This document shows positions 39,324 through 51,300 of a stretch of DNA of 64,000 nucleotides, piece by piece; the stretch's first letter is position 1, and each line of letters opens with the position of its first letter. The DNA lies in assembly GCA_947243795.1 (NCBI GenBank), contig OX365933.1:1-64000 (forward strand), read 5' to 3'. The stretch is from Saccharomyces uvarum (lineage: Eukaryota; Ascomycota; Saccharomycetes; Saccharomycetales; Saccharomycetaceae). The position numbers and the translations under genes were made by a program. The notes beneath the pieces are model-generated. The model saw only the letters and a list, made by a program, of their open reading frames with translations. It ran no database searches and was not told the origin of the DNA.

Positions 39324-40697
39324 ATGAGGGAAATTATTCACATCTCCACGGGCCAGTGTGGTAACCAAATCGGTGCTGCGTTCTGGGAAACGATCTGTGG
39401 CGAGCACGGTTTGGATTTCAACGGGAACTATCACGGCCACGACGCCATTCAGAAGGAGAGATTGAACGTCTACTTCAACGAGGCGTCCTCCGGGAAGTGG
39501 GTGCCCAGGTCTATCAACGTGGATCTGGAGCCCGGGACCATTGACGCAGTGCGCAACTCCTCCATCGGGAATCTGTTCAGACCGGACAACTACATCTTTG
39601 GGCAGAGTTCTGCGGGCAACGTGTGGGCCAAGGGTCACTACACAGAAGGTGCCGAGCTCGTGGATAGCGTCATGGACGTCATCAGAAGGGAAGCCGAAGG
39701 GTGTGACTCTTTGCAAGGTTTCCAGATCACGCATTCTCTTGGTGGTGGTACTGGTTCCGGTATGGGTACACTGTTAATCTCGAAGATCAGAGAGGAGTTC
39801 CCAGACCGTATGATGGCTACTTTTTCCGTCCTGCCCTCTCCAAAGACCTCCGACACTGTCGTGGAGCCCTACAACGCTACGTTATCCGTGCACCAGTTGG
39901 TGGAACACTCCGATGAAACCTTCTGTATCGATAACGAAGCGCTATATGACATCTGCCAGAGAACCCTGAAGTTGAACCAGCCTTCGTACGGGGACTTGAA
40001 CAACCTGGTTTCGAGCGTCATGTCTGGTGTCACCACTTCGTTGCGTTACCCCGGTCAATTGAACTCCGATTTGAGAAAATTGGCAGTCAACCTGGTTCCA
40101 TTCCCACGTTTACATTTCTTCATGGTTGGATATGCGCCATTGACTGCGATTGGTTCTCAATCGTTCAGATCGTTGACCGTTCCTGAATTGACCCAGCAAA
40201 TGTTCGACTCCAAGAATATGATGGCCGCTGCTGACCCAAGAAACGGTAGATACTTGACCGTTGCGGCATTCTTTAGAGGTAAAGTTTCCGTAAAGGAAGT
40301 AGAAGACGAAATGCACAAAGTCCAATCCAAGAACTCAGACTACTTCGTGGAATGGATCCCTAACAACGTGCAAACCGCCGTGTGTTCCGTCGCTCCACAA
40401 GGCTTGGACATGGCTGCTACTTTCATTGCTAATTCTACATCCATCCAAGAACTGTTTAAGAGAGTCGGCGACCAATTTTCGGCTATGTTCAAAAGAAAGG
40501 CTTTCTTGCATTGGTATACTAGTGAAGGTATGGACGAAATGGAATTCTCTGAAGCTGAGTCCAACATGAACGACTTGGTCAGCGAATACCAACAATACCA
40601 AGAGGCTACTGTAGAAGATGATGAAGAAGTGGACGAAAATGGTGATTTCGGTGCTCCACAAAACCAAGATGAACCAATCACCGAAAATTTTGAGTAA
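39324..40697 (+). CDS. TUB2: Beta-tubulin (457 aa)
   Basis: Forms the alpha/beta heterodimer of microtubules; essential. Begins [20 protein letters not shown], with the autoregulatory MREI tetrapeptide known from beta-tubulins. It carries the GTP-binding loop GGGTGSG (140-146) and ends in an acidic tail ([13 protein letters not shown], then ENFE). Length equals S. cerevisiae Tub2. No intron. The first roughly 140 codons use many G/C-ending codons while the rest is AT-richer, forming part of a GC island shared with YPT1. Confidence 0.98.
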   Translation: MREIIHISTGQCGNQIGAAFWETICGEHGLDFNGNYHGHDAIQKERLNVYFNEASSGKWVPRSINVDLEPGTIDAVRNSSIGNLFRPDNYIFGQSSAGNVWAKGHYTEGAELVDSVMDVIRREAEGCDSLQGFQITHSLGGGTGSGMGTLLISKIREEFPDRMMATFSVLPSPKTSDTVVEPYNATLSVHQLVEHSDETFCIDNEALYDICQRTLKLNQPSYGDLNNLVSSVMSGVTTSLRYPGQLNSDLRKLAVNLVPFPRLHFFMVGYAPLTAIGSQSFRSLTVPELTQQMFDSKNMMAAADPRNGRYLTVAAFFRGKVSVKEVEDEMHKVQSKNSDYFVEWIPNNVQTAVCSVAPQGLDMAATFIANSTSIQELFKRVGDQFSAMFKRKAFLHWYTSEGMDEMEFSEAESNMNDLVSEYQQYQEATVEDDEEVDENGDFGAPQNQDEPITENFE

Positions 40698-41640
40698 TTG
40701 GTTTGTTTGTTTTCCCCTTTTTTCCCCATGTCTGTCGTCTGCCTTTCTTTTGTGAGAATAGAGTACTAGAAACCAAAAAATAAAAAAAATAAAAAAAAAT
40801 AAACTAATCAAAATAATAAGTCACCCCACGAAATCTTCTATACCATTCCTTATTGAAAATATATAATCTTATTTATATATATATACTATCTCAACTATCT
40901 TTACCCCTTTAGAGTGATGATATTTTATCCTAACTTCGGCGGCTAAAAAACCCCGCCCCGAGTGCAGAATTTATATATATATATATATATATAGATAGGG
41001 AAAACTAAGAAGAAAACAAAGCGGAACAGCATACAAAGGAGCAGGGGCCAAACGCAGTACACAAGTGGCACAATCGTACATTGTTAAAGCACACGCAAAT
41101 ATATATTTGCCTTCCCTTTAGTGCACTATGCCTTACACGCACCTGGTGTTCTTCCCATTCAATTTGGCGGCTAGTCACATCTCTATCATTTAGCCGCCCT
41201 GCTCGATTATTCCGTATAGAGTGATTCCTGTTTACCCGGCTGGTTGTGAAAGCGTCTATCGTCAATAATGATCCTGGGGCCGGGTGGCCATAACTGTTCC
41301 TAATAGTAGCATTAGCTAAACCCCGAACTTTTCACAGTTTTGGATATTTCTTTTTTTATTTGAAAAATGAAAAATTATAGTACCTTGATTTTAATGCCTA
41401 CGTGAAAAAATATCGTTTGGTAAAGATAGGTGTCTCGTTTTCTCCTGCAGCCTCCTACAATAGATACCACCAGCCTGTGAATAGATTTCAAAAGGCAGCT
41501 TCAAAACGACTTATCACTCCCGGTCAGAAGACAAAAGCATATTTCCTGTTCATATACCAATTTTTATTCTGCTTCTATAAATTTTATCCATTTCTTGGCC
41601 AATTTTTTCTCCTACTACCTTTTGATATTCCTTCTTCAAT
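40698..41640. promoter_or_regulatory. TUB2-RPO41 spacer with three URS1-like sites
   Basis: 943 bp, long for this arm. Complement-strand URS1 TCGGCGGCTA (40936-40945) is exact; TTGGCGGCTA (41164-41173) and TAGCCGCCCT (41191-41200) each keep the GCCGCC core. An (AT)n microsatellite lies at 40972-40993. These sites would recruit Ume6. RPO41 is not known to me as a meiotic gene, so they may serve a non-coding or meiotic transcript. The frame at 41005-41265 has no family features. Confidence 0.45.
40936..40945 (-). promoter_or_regulatory. Exact URS1 (Ume6) site, minus orientation
   Basis: TCGGCGGCTA is the reverse complement of TAGCCGCCGA. It is followed by a GC-rich CCCCGCCCCG stretch. It lies 239 bp after the TUB2 stop and 696 bp before the RPO41 ATG. 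Confidence 0.5.
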
Positions 41641-44600
41641 ATGCTAAGACCAGTCTACAGATCTGTAGTCAAGACATCAGTACTGCAAAAACGACTATTA
41701 TCCTCAAAGGGTTCCAAGTTATATAAACCCTCTCCAGATTCAACAAGTACCTTAATAATAAATGATGATCCTCTGGTAGCCGCTTCGTCGTCGTCGTCAT
41801 CTTCCCCATCAGGCATAATAAACTCTAACGATTTCCCGTTGTTCAACAAAAGTAACAAGAACACCACTAATAATCTATCTTACCAGTGGAAAAATGCCTC
41901 CAATATGGAGTTTGACCCGTTTAACAAATCGCATGCCTCGGCAATAACTTCGATGACAAGAACCAGAGATGTCATGCAATTGTGGTCGCTGCTGGAAGCA
42001 TGTTTGCAGTCAAACCTGATGAAAAGAGCTTTTTCTATATTAGAGTCACTGTACTTGACACCTGAACACAAACAAAGATTTATTGAGGATTATAACATGT
42101 ACTTGGACGCATTTTCGAAAAACGAGCCAAATTTCCCCATTATAAAAATGAACGAAAAATTAACGAACGATTTGGAGACAAGCTTCAAAGACATAAACTA
42201 TAACGACAAAACTTTGGCAATAATGATCCATCACGCTTTAAATTTACACCCAACGGCAAGTTCGATGCTTCTGTCACCCACAATTTCCGCTTATTTGAAA
42301 ATGAGTGTTAACGGCATCAGAGACATCTTATCAAACCTGGACATTTTGACCATATCGGATCTGAGTATCTTGGTGAACGACCTAAAAGTCATATCATTGT
42401 CACAATTGCCAACTTCCGTGAAGCCTATATTGGAATCTCTTGCACCATCTTCTACACTTGTAAATAATATCGAAAACGAAAATGGTTTCAACAAAACGGC
42501 AGCTGAGAAAGATTTAAATATAGAGAAGAAATTAGAATTCGGTCGTGATTCTATAAGGACACCTTCTTTAGATCCTCTTCGGGAAGCTTCATTAGATGGC
42601 TCAATGGGAGTTTTACCAAAGGACGCTGAAAAGCTTGTTGCCGTAGACACCATCGGGATGAGAGTTATTAGACATACTTTATTAGGGTTATCATTGAATG
42701 CTCAGCAAAGAGAACAAATTTCTAAATTCAAATTTGATGCCAATGATAACGTCTTGAATATGAAACCCACGGAAAATGGTGAGGAGAGTAATACTTCAAT
42801 AAATTTTTTTGAGATTTACAATTCATTGCCAACATTGGAAGAGAAGAGAGCATTTGAAAGTGCACTAAACGTATTTAACCAAGATAGACAAAAAGTGTTA
42901 GAGAACCGTGCCACGGAAGCCGCAAGAGAACGCTGGAAACATGATTTTGAAGAGGCAAAGGCTAGAGGTGATATTTCTATTGAAAAAAACTTAAATGCTA
43001 AATTGTGGAAATGGTACAACGATATGTTACCTTTAATAAAAGAAGAAATTAGCCACTGTAAATCGCTATTATCGGAAAAGTCAGTGAATAAAAGGGCCTT
43101 AAATAAAGTAGACTCAAACCGTTTGGGGTATGGTCCATATTTAACGTTGATTGATCCGGGGAAAATGTGCGTTATTACCATCTTGGAATTATTAAAATTG
43201 AATTCCACAGGTGGTGTTATCGAAGGTATGAGGACTGCAAGAGCGGTTATTTCAGTTGGTAAAGCTATTGAAATGGAATTCAGATCGGAACAAATCTTGA
43301 AAAGCGAATCTCAGACATTTAGAGACGTCAACAAGAAATCACCAGAATTCAAGAAACTGGTGCAGAATGCCAAATCTGTATTCAGATCATCACAAATCGA
43401 GCAATCAAAAATTTTATGGCCACAAACAATAAGGGCTAAAATCGGTTCTGTGTTGATTTCAATGCTGATTCATATTGCAAAGGTCTCTGTGCAAGGTATT
43501 GATCCAATAACAAAGGCTAAAGTACATGGCGAAGCTCCGGCTTTTGCACATGGTTACCAATACCATAATGGTTCTAAATTAGGTGTCTTAAAGATCCATA
43601 AGACTTTAATTCGTCAATTAAACGGCGAGAGACTGATTGCATCTGTTCAACCACAGCTATTACCAATGCTAGTAGAACCTAAACCATGGGTTAACTGGCG
43701 ATCAGGTGGATACCATTATACCCAGTCCACTCTTTTAAGAACAAAAGACTCACCGGAGCAAGTCGCGTATTTGAAAGCCGCCTCTGAAAATGGTGATATA
43801 GGTCCTGTTTATGATGGTTTGAATGTGTTGGGTAATACACCTTGGACCGTTAATAGAAACGTATTTGATGTGGTTTCGCAAGTTTGGAACAATGGTGAGG
43901 GTTTTTTGGATATTCCATGTGCCCAAGAGGAAATGGTTTTACCACCTGCTCCTCCAAGGAATTCGGACCCTTCTATTTTAAGAACTTGGAAACTGCAAGT
44001 CAAGACAATTGCAAATAAATTTTCATCTGATAGATCAAACAGATGTGACACAAATTATAAATTGGAAATTGCGAGGGCATTTTTGGGCGAAAAATTATAT
44101 TTTCCACATAATTTAGACTTTAGGGGACGTGCTTATCCTTTATCTCCACATTTCAACCATCTTGGTAATGACATGAGTCGTGGTCTTCTAATCTTTTGGC
44201 ATGGTAAGAAATTGGGATCATCTGGTTTAAAATGGCTAAAGATTCATTTATCGAATCTGTTTGGGTTTGATAAAATTTGTTTAGAAGATCGTATCGCATT
44301 CACAGAATCTCATTTGAAAGATATTAAAGATTCTGCAGAACACCCCTTGACTGGAGAACGTTGGTGGACAACGGCCGATAAGCCATGGCAGGCATTGGCC
44401 ACATGTTTTGAGCTAAATAAAGTTTTGAAAATGGATAATCCAGAAGAATTTGTCTCTCATCAACCTATTCATCAGGATGGTACATGTAATGGTTTACAAC
44501 ATTATGCTGCCTTGGGTGGTGACGTTGAAGGTGCCACTCAAGTGAACTTGGTTCCAAATGATAAGCCACAAGACGTTTATGCACATGTGGCAAAATTAGT

Positions 44601-45699
44601 GCAGAAAAGATTAGAGATTGCAGCTGAAAAAGGTGATGAAAACGCTAAAATTTTAAAAGACAAGATTACGAGAAAAGTTGTTAAGCAAACTGTCATGACT
44701 AATGTATACGGTGTTACTTATGTGGGTGCGACCTTCCAAATTGCCAAACAATTGAGTCCAATTTTTGATGACCGTAAAGAAAGTTTAGATTTTTCTAAGT
44801 ACTTGACCAAACACGTCTTTGGTGCTATTCGTGAGTTATTCCATAGTGCGCATCTAATTCAAGACTGGTTAGGCGAAAGCGCAAAGAGAATTTCTAAATC
44901 CATTAGATTGGATGTTGACGAAAAATCTTTTAAGAACGGGAATAAACCAGACTTCATGTCGTCGGTCATTTGGACGACGCCACTAGGTTTGCCAATCGTC
45001 CAACCATATCGTGAAGAAAGTAAAAAGCAAGTTGAAACAAATCTACAAACTGTTTTCATTAGTGATCCATTTGCTGTCAACCCGGTCAATGCAAGAAGAC
45101 AAAAGACTGGTCTCCCACCAAATTTTATTCACTCGTTGGATGCTTCGCATATGTTGTTGAGTGCGGCAGAATGTGGAAAACGAGGATTGGATTTTGCGTC
45201 TGTTCATGATTCCTATTGGACGCATGCATCTGATGTGGATACTATGAATGTTGTCTTAAGAGACCAGTTCATTAAATTGCATGAAGTGGATTTGGTTATG
45301 AGACTCAAGGAAGAGTTCACCCAAAGGTATAAGAGCTACGTCAAGATTGGCAAGTTAAAGAGAGCAACGGATTTGGCTCAAAAGATTATCAATATTCGTA
45401 AGGATCTATCGAAGAAACTAGGAAGAAATACCACATTAGCAGATGAAATCTATTTCGAAAAGAAAAGACAAGAGTTACTAAATAGTCCTTTGCTAGAGGA
45501 TAAAAGTATTGGTGAGAAGATGATTACAACCGTATCGTTATTTCAGGACGTCAAGGATTTAGACACACTTGAATTAGAAAACGGCGGTGATGAAAATAGC
45601 GGTATGAGCGTTCTTTTACCCCTAAGGCTACCTGAAATTCCACCAAAGGGGAATTTTGACGTGAGAGTATTAAAAGATAGTCAATACTTCTTTTCATGA
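41641..45699 (+). CDS. RPO41: Rpo41, mitochondrial RNA polymerase (1352 aa)
   Basis: Single-subunit, T7-phage-like RNA polymerase that transcribes mitochondrial DNA with factor Mtf1. The N terminus is a mitochondrial presequence ([20 protein letters not shown]). A poorly conserved N-terminal extension spans about 30-400. Polymerase motifs: [19 protein letters not shown] (catalytic D946); [15 protein letters not shown] (1011-1024); [11 protein letters not shown] (catalytic D1190). Length is one residue more than S. cerevisiae (1351). An (AT)n run follows the stop (45759-45787). Confidence 0.98.
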   Translation: MLRPVYRSVVKTSVLQKRLLSSKGSKLYKPSPDSTSTLIINDDPLVAASSSSSSSPSGIINSNDFPLFNKSNKNTTNNLSYQWKNASNMEFDPFNKSHASAITSMTRTRDVMQLWSLLEACLQSNLMKRAFSILESLYLTPEHKQRFIEDYNMYLDAFSKNEPNFPIIKMNEKLTNDLETSFKDINYNDKTLAIMIHHALNLHPTASSMLLSPTISAYLKMSVNGIRDILSNLDILTISDLSILVNDLKVISLSQLPTSVKPILESLAPSSTLVNNIENENGFNKTAAEKDLNIEKKLEFGRDSIRTPSLDPLREASLDGSMGVLPKDAEKLVAVDTIGMRVIRHTLLGLSLNAQQREQISKFKFDANDNVLNMKPTENGEESNTSINFFEIYNSLPTLEEKRAFESALNVFNQDRQKVLENRATEAARERWKHDFEEAKARGDISIEKNLNAKLWKWYNDMLPLIKEEISHCKSLLSEKSVNKRALNKVDSNRLGYGPYLTLIDPGKMCVITILELLKLNSTGGVIEGMRTARAVISVGKAIEMEFRSEQILKSESQTFRDVNKKSPEFKKLVQNAKSVFRSSQIEQSKILWPQTIRAKIGSVLISMLIHIAKVSVQGIDPITKAKVHGEAPAFAHGYQYHNGSKLGVLKIHKTLIRQLNGERLIASVQPQLLPMLVEPKPWVNWRSGGYHYTQSTLLRTKDSPEQVAYLKAASENGDIGPVYDGLNVLGNTPWTVNRNVFDVVSQVWNNGEGFLDIPCAQEEMVLPPAPPRNSDPSILRTWKLQVKTIANKFSSDRSNRCDTNYKLEIARAFLGEKLYFPHNLDFRGRAYPLSPHFNHLGNDMSRGLLIFWHGKKLGSSGLKWLKIHLSNLFGFDKICLEDRIAFTESHLKDIKDSAEHPLTGERWWTTADKPWQALATCFELNKVLKMDNPEEFVSHQPIHQDGTCNGLQHYAALGGDVEGATQVNLVPNDKPQDVYAHVAKLVQKRLEIAAEKGDENAKILKDKITRKVVKQTVMTNVYGVTYVGATFQIAKQLSPIFDDRKESLDFSKYLTKHVFGAIRELFHSAHLIQDWLGESAKRISKSIRLDVDEKSFKNGNKPDFMSSVIWTTPLGLPIVQPYREESKKQVETNLQTVFISDPFAVNPVNARRQKTGLPPNFIHSLDASHMLLSAAECGKRGLDFASVHDSYWTHASDVDTMNVVLRDQFIKLHEVDLVMRLKEEFTQRYKSYVKIGKLKRATDLAQKIINIRKDLSKKLGRNTTLADEIYFEKKRQELLNSPLLEDKSIGEKMITTVSLFQDVKDLDTLELENGGDENSGMSVLLPLRLPEIPPKGNFDVRVLKDSQYFFS

Positions 45700-45754
45700 T
45701 TTGCTTGCTGCAAAATTGATGTCTATTTTTGTCTTTATATCATTTAACTTGTAG

Positions 45755-45758
<4 letters not shown>

Positions 45759-45787
<29 letters not shown>
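45759..45787. repeat. (AT)n microsatellite after RPO41
   Basis: About 14 uninterrupted AT dinucleotides in the 200-bp convergent spacer between RPO41 and MOB2. TATATA-rich elements are common yeast 3' end (efficiency) signals. Confidence 0.85.
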
Positions 45788-45795
<8 letters not shown>

Positions 45796-45900
45796 TTCGG
45801 TTTATTATCGTTTGCATTTTTTAATTCTTGTTGATCTTTTTTAGTGTCTAAGTTGGAGTAACCAATGATAACTAATGGTATCTAATAATAGTCTCCACTA

Positions 45901-46876
45901 TTAATTATATATGATTTTGCCTTGTTTTTCAAAACTTTCAATTAATGGTAAAAGTGGAGTCATTTCCTTCCTATCAATGATTTTGAACTCCTTAGCAAAA
46001 CTAATGAAATGGGAAAAAAACGAGTTCCAATGGGCTTCTAATGATAGGTGTACAATTTTGTCGAAATGGTGGTGATAAATATGTGCAAATATTCTAAACA
46101 TTTGCACCATAATTCTTTGTACGTCTCTGGAAAACTGTTGTGGGAATGGTAACCCATTCTTAGTCGGAAAGAGGTTCTTATCGTTGACTTTATTATTTAT
46201 CCATGTGAGTGCCAAATCTATGTATTGACTAGCCGGTAGTGAAACTTGTCTATTATTCGCATCCAACCATAAATAATCTGTGTGAGGACCGGCATTCATT
46301 GTTGGATATGCATCGGGCGTTACGTATTCCGCCACGACACCGTAAAACTGGTTCAAGTTTGTGAAGAATTCGAAAACGTTCAACGCTATCCACTCTCCCA
46401 AGTCCACGTACTTGGGTAGTTGTACTATTGTCTTGAATGAACCTTTCACTAAAGCTGTTCTTACGAACGGTTCGCTGAGAAACATCACTTGTTGTGATTC
46501 CGGCCTGTCGCTAGAGTCTTGCTGATATTGTGTGGTGTTGGATGTCAGTTGTTGTGATTGTGGAGTGGTCTTTTGTGCGGGGAAGCTTGTCTGTGAATGC
46601 CTCTTGGGTGACTGGTGTTTATTCCTCAGTGATAGTCTGGAACTGCTACTATGTGGGCTCGAATAAACGGTATTCATTGCTGGTGGAGGAGCTACATTGA
46701 GCGGTGGGTTTTTGTTCTTTTTTGAGTTTCTTCCAAATGCTCTATTTGCAAAGTACACACGTGAGATCAAATAATTTTGATGCTATGTGGTTAATTAATT
46801 AGTAAAATGAAATCGCAGGATGGGGAGGAAATCGGAGAAGAACGGTGTGAACATACTTGAAGTTAAAAAATGACAT
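45901..46876 (-). CDS. MOB2: Mob2, activator subunit of the Cbk1 kinase, with one intron (286 aa)
   Basis: Partner of the NDR/LATS kinase Cbk1 in the RAM pathway, needed for polarised growth and daughter-specific Ace2 activity. Coding parts: 46857-46876 (MSFFNF plus two bases) and 45901-46741. An N-terminal disordered, Gln/Ser-rich region precedes the Mob/phocein domain (about 110-270; LPKYVDLGEWIALNVFEFFT, MNAGPHTDYLW with metal-site residues, HIYHHHFDKI). S. cerevisiae Mob2 is 287 aa. Without the spliced first exon the frame would start at an implausible MISRVYF within the intron. Confidence 0.94.
46742..46856 (-). other. MOB2: MOB2 intron with a TACTAAT branch point
   Basis: Donor GTATGT (46851-46856) and acceptor TAG (46742-46744). 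The best branch-point match is TACTAAT (complement of 46798-46804), differing from TACTAAC in the base after the branch A. Length 115 bp. Confidence 0.88.
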
Positions 46877-47117
46877 GGTGTGCTGATATGTATTTGATTG
46901 GCTTGTGAACTAGAGCAGCGACGTTACCAAGTGCTATTGATGATCTTCGTGTTTCAAAGCCTGACGCATTTTCTTTTTTTTATTTTTCACTTTTTCGTGA
47001 AGTGACATTTCCAAAAGAAAAATGAAATATGTAAAACAAAAGAGAAAAAGCTAGTATAGGTCGGAGTGAGAGTATTGTTATATGAATAGTTTTATAAATA
47101 TGCGTACTTGAGTCTAC

Positions 47118-47834
47118 TTATTCTTCGTCTTCTTCGTCGTCAGCTTCTTCTGGAGTGACTTGGTAAAAGACTAATTTGTATTGGTTCTGCCTTATAGAGA
47201 TGAATCTGATCCAGTCTCTCAATTGGTTCTTCTTCAAGTACTTCTTGGTTAGGTACTTCAAGTATTTGCCGGAGAATTTGGCGGTGGCCACGATGGTGAC
47301 TACAGAGCCATCTTCGGTGACCTCGATGGCTTTGCCTAAGTTTCCTACGGCACCGTCCACCTTGATATGATCGATCAAGTACTTGGAGTATGAAGCTGGG
47401 TCGAAGACACCGTTTTCAGTTGGTGATGTCACGTCGACGGTCAACGTCTTAACGATCTTTTGCTTTCTAGAAGTCTATAATAACTCTATGTTAGTATTCC
47501 ATAACTTAGAACAAGTTTTTTCTTTCTCGTGTTGACGAGTCGAAGATGTCTAGCCTACTGCTATTAACAATCACTTCGTACAACTAAAAGGGAAGAGCAA
47601 TCCTAAGATTGCCTCCTTTAATGTCATAAGGTGAATTTTTAAAATACAGAATAGCTGAATACATATAAATGTACACTTAAAAGGATGGAACCACTAAAAC
47701 GCTAGGAAAGCGAGATTGTTAAAATTAACGGCAGGTAATAGACAGACTTTCTTAAAAATACTATTCTCTCCCATATCCTAGGGCTCTTGCTCAAGAGGAG
47801 GAAGAAAGGGACCTTAACGTACGTTTGGAGCCAT
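47118..47834 (-). CDS. RPL22B: Ribosomal protein eL22 (Rpl22b), with one intron (122 aa)
   Basis: Large-subunit ribosomal protein, the minor paralogue of RPL22A. Coding parts: 47823-47834 (MAPN) and 47118-47474 ([15 protein letters not shown] onward). The core is basic ([20 protein letters not shown]) and the acidic tail [10 protein letters not shown] is typical of yeast L22. Length equals that of S. cerevisiae (122). In S. cerevisiae Rpl22 protein binds the RPL22B intron and blocks its splicing; the intron here is of similar size, so the same feedback is likely but not shown. Confidence 0.95.
47475..47822 (-). other. RPL22B: RPL22B intron (348 bp)
   Basis: Donor GTACGT (47817-47822), a non-standard donor shared by a minority of yeast introns and weaker than GTATGT. 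Branch point TACTAAC (complement of 47490-47496), acceptor TAG (47475-47477). The weak donor fits a regulated intron. Confidence 0.93.
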
Positions 47835-48395
47835 TGTAATCGGATGTGTGCGGTTGTTCTACTGATTAGTTTTACTGTACTGGGCTTAGTTCTACTAATA
47901 AATACCGGATTGAAGAAGCACGTCTAAATCAGTTGTACATGTTCGACTTCAGTTAGTTTGTCATTCTTGGAACAATATGCTATTATCTTTTTGGATTCGT
48001 AAAAATATTTCGCGTCGCGCCGCGTCGTCAAAAAATTAAAAGAAAATAAAAAATAAATACTGATAATGTATGGGTGTATTTTTAAGGATGTTGAGGTGTA
48101 CAACTGAAGAGCAGTCTTGGTAAATGGCGGACCTTAATACGGTAAAGGTTAAAATGGAAATGTGCTGGCAGTAAACGATCCTATCGTGGTGATTGTGAAG
48201 ATAAAGCAGCATTGTTAGAGGATTATATAGTACGCAAGCTTCTTTTCAAGGACGTGTAGCCGCTGCGTATATTGATTGCTGGCTGGTACAGTGTTGGTAG
48301 TTCTTTTAGTGATTGTAAAGCATATTGGAAGGGCTTTTATAACAAGATAAAGCAAGGTTGAAGATAGGGAAGGAAAGTATTTGCTACTAAAAAAG
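47835..48395. promoter_or_regulatory. RPL22B/MIL1 divergent promoter with a Rap1 site
   Basis: AATGTATGGGTGT (48065-48077) is the reverse complement of the Rap1 consensus ACACCCATACATT. It lies about 230 bp upstream of the RPL22B start, a usual place in ribosomal-protein promoters. A CG-rich TCGCGTCGCGCCGCGTCG block (about 48010) and T-rich tracts lie beside it. A second Rap1 site was not seen. Confidence 0.6.
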
Positions 48396-51300
48396 ATGTC
48401 TGATTCGGAAGAAGATTTGGGCATACAGTTGAAAGGCTTGAAGATTGCAAGACATTTGAAGAGCTCAGAAGAGCATACCTGCACCGGATCCGTTTCAGGT
48501 TCCGATTCGATCAATCATGATGATTTAGCCATTATTAATACACATTCTAAAGACACCATTGTTGGACAGGACGGGCCAGAGAGAGTATCGGAGGAGAACT
48601 CGTTGCACGAGGAGGAGCCTGTGACAGAGGAAAGAAGTTTGCCCTTACCACAACCACAGGCCAGTACAGACGAAGCAGATAGCGGTACTAACCGGGACGA
48701 TAATGCGGGTTTGCAGGATCCCTTTAGTTCTGTACATGATCCTGACACGTTCGCGGATACAAAGTCTAGAGAAGGCTCTGACTCCGGCTCTGATTCCGAT
48801 GATGGATGGCAAGAGATGCCTGCCATATCATCATTCAATGTATACAACCATAGAGGTGAACTAGAGCTGACCTCCAAGGTAAGAGATCCAGAGCTCCTCC
48901 CTGAAACGTCTACTACAGCTTTCTCCGCAAAGAACTCGAAAAATATAAACGATTCCAGATTCGATTATACGAAGATGGCTGCAGAACAGCAAGCTCAGCG
49001 ATCTTATCGAACAAATAAGAGGACAGATTTTCTTTTCGACCATAAGGTTCTGAAAAAAAAACTAAACAATTCACAAAATTCCATAAATTTAACCTCTTCC
49101 CCTTCGACGACATCATTAAATAATGACGATGATGACGATTCTTATGATGAATATGAAGATGATGTAGAACCGGTTAATGACTTAGACCGTGATTCCCAGT
49201 TAAACATAACGAAAAATCTATTAAACGATATGGAGAAGTTTGCATATATAGGTGCAATAAATATTTTGGCAAACCAAATGTGTACAGATTTAGCCACGTT
49301 GTGTCTTTGTATTGACATCAAATCCCACAAAAATTTAGCACATCGATTACAGTTCACCCAAAAGGATATGGCTGCGTGGAAAACCGTGGTTTTATCAAGG
49401 CTGTATGATCATTTATGCATATCCCCAGAAGAAATCGCAATGATCGAGAAACTTTCTTTGCACAAAATCGAACTAGAAGACCTATGTAAATGTTTGAAGA
49501 CTACTCAAAGTATAGACAATCCATGGGAGGATGGTCAGGACCGTGATGAAACGATACAGGAAGTACCTTCTAATGAACAAAACGACGCAACACCTCCCAG
49601 CACGCCCAGGCAGGAACACCAAACTGAAAAATCGGATAAGTCAAGCGTAAAAGGGTCTCCATCGCCTTTGAAGGTCTCATCAAAGGTACTCGACCCTGAG
49701 AATGTCAAAGATCAAGATAAATTAAATATAGACGTGGCGTGGACCATTATTTGTGATCTCTTTTTAGTATGTTTACAGTCCTCCACTTATGATTCAAGGT
49801 CAAGAACTTTGTTAATCAGTTTTGCTAAAGCCTTGAATATGACAAATCTAGAAATCTGTGAATTTGAAAGGCGTATAACAGACTCTTTGGACATGGAACA
49901 GTCAACAGAAGACCAGGTATGGGATGAGCAAAACCACATGAAGGATAGAAGGAAAAGCAAGAGAAGAAAGAAAATGGCATACGTGGCGCTGGCTATGGTA
50001 GGTGGTTCGTTGATCCTTGGTTTAAGTGGTGGTTTATTAGCACCCGTCATAGGTGGTGGGATTGCAGCCGGTTTATCGACAATAGGTATCACCGGTGCCA
50101 CAGGTTTTTTGACAGGGGTTGGTGGTACTACAGTGGTTGCAGTATCAAGTACAGCTATTGGTGCCAACATTGGTGCTAGAGGTATGTCCAAGAGAATGGG
50201 AAGCGTGCGAACTTTTGAATTCAGGCCACTGCATAATAATAGAAGAGTCAATCTAATCTTAACCGTCTCAGGTTGGATGGTCGGTAACGAGGATGATGTC
50301 AGACTACCGTTTTCCACGGTGGATCCTGTTGAAGGTGATTTATATTCGTTGTATTGGGAGCCAGAAATGCTGAAGTCCATTGGCCAAACCGTTAGTATTG
50401 TGGCCACTGAAATCTTTACTACATCACTTCAGCAAATTTTAGGTGCCACAGTTCTAACGGCATTGATCAGTTCCGTTCAATGGCCAATGGCGCTGTCGAA
50501 ACTGGGTTACATCTTGGATAACCCTTGGAATGTCTCCCTGGATAGAGCTTGGTCTGCAGGCAAAATTCTCGCTGACACTTTGATTGCAAGAAATCTAGGT
50601 GAACGCCCAATAACATTAATTGGTTTTTCGATAGGTGCGAGAGTTATTTTTTCTTGTTTAATTGAGTTGTGCAAGAAAAAGGCTTTAGGTTTGATCGAAA
50701 ATGTGTACCTTTTCGGTACACCAGCTGTCATGAAAAAGGATCAGTTAGTCATGGCAAGATCTGTTGTTAGCGGGAGGTTCGTTAACGGCTATTCGGATAA
50801 GGATTGGTTTTTGGCCTATTTATTTAGAGCTGCCGCTGGTGGATTCAGTGCTGTTATGGGAATATCAACCATAGAAGATGTTGAAGGTTTCGAGAATGTT
50901 AATTGTACCGAATTTGTTGATGGTCACTTAAATTATCGTAAAAATATGCCCAAATTAATGAAAAAAATCGGTATTGCTGTTTTAAGTGAAGATTTTATTG
51001 AGATCGAAGAAATGATGAACCCAGAAGAAGTCAAGAGACAAAGAAAACTGGTAAGCGATGTCGATGCAGCGCAAAAGAAATTAAACGAAAGGAAAAAGCA
51101 CAATAGTTGGGTGCCCAAGTGGCTAAAACCCAAAAAATCTAAATGGAAGGTCATGGTCGAAGAAGCTGTTGAAGAAGGAAGAGATATGCAAGACCTGCCA
51201 GAAACAGATGCCAATCATAATGAAAACGAAAACCAAGATGAAAATGAAGGGAAACCAAAACGTAAAGATGCCGCCCTTGTCGATCATGGGGCATTGATGC

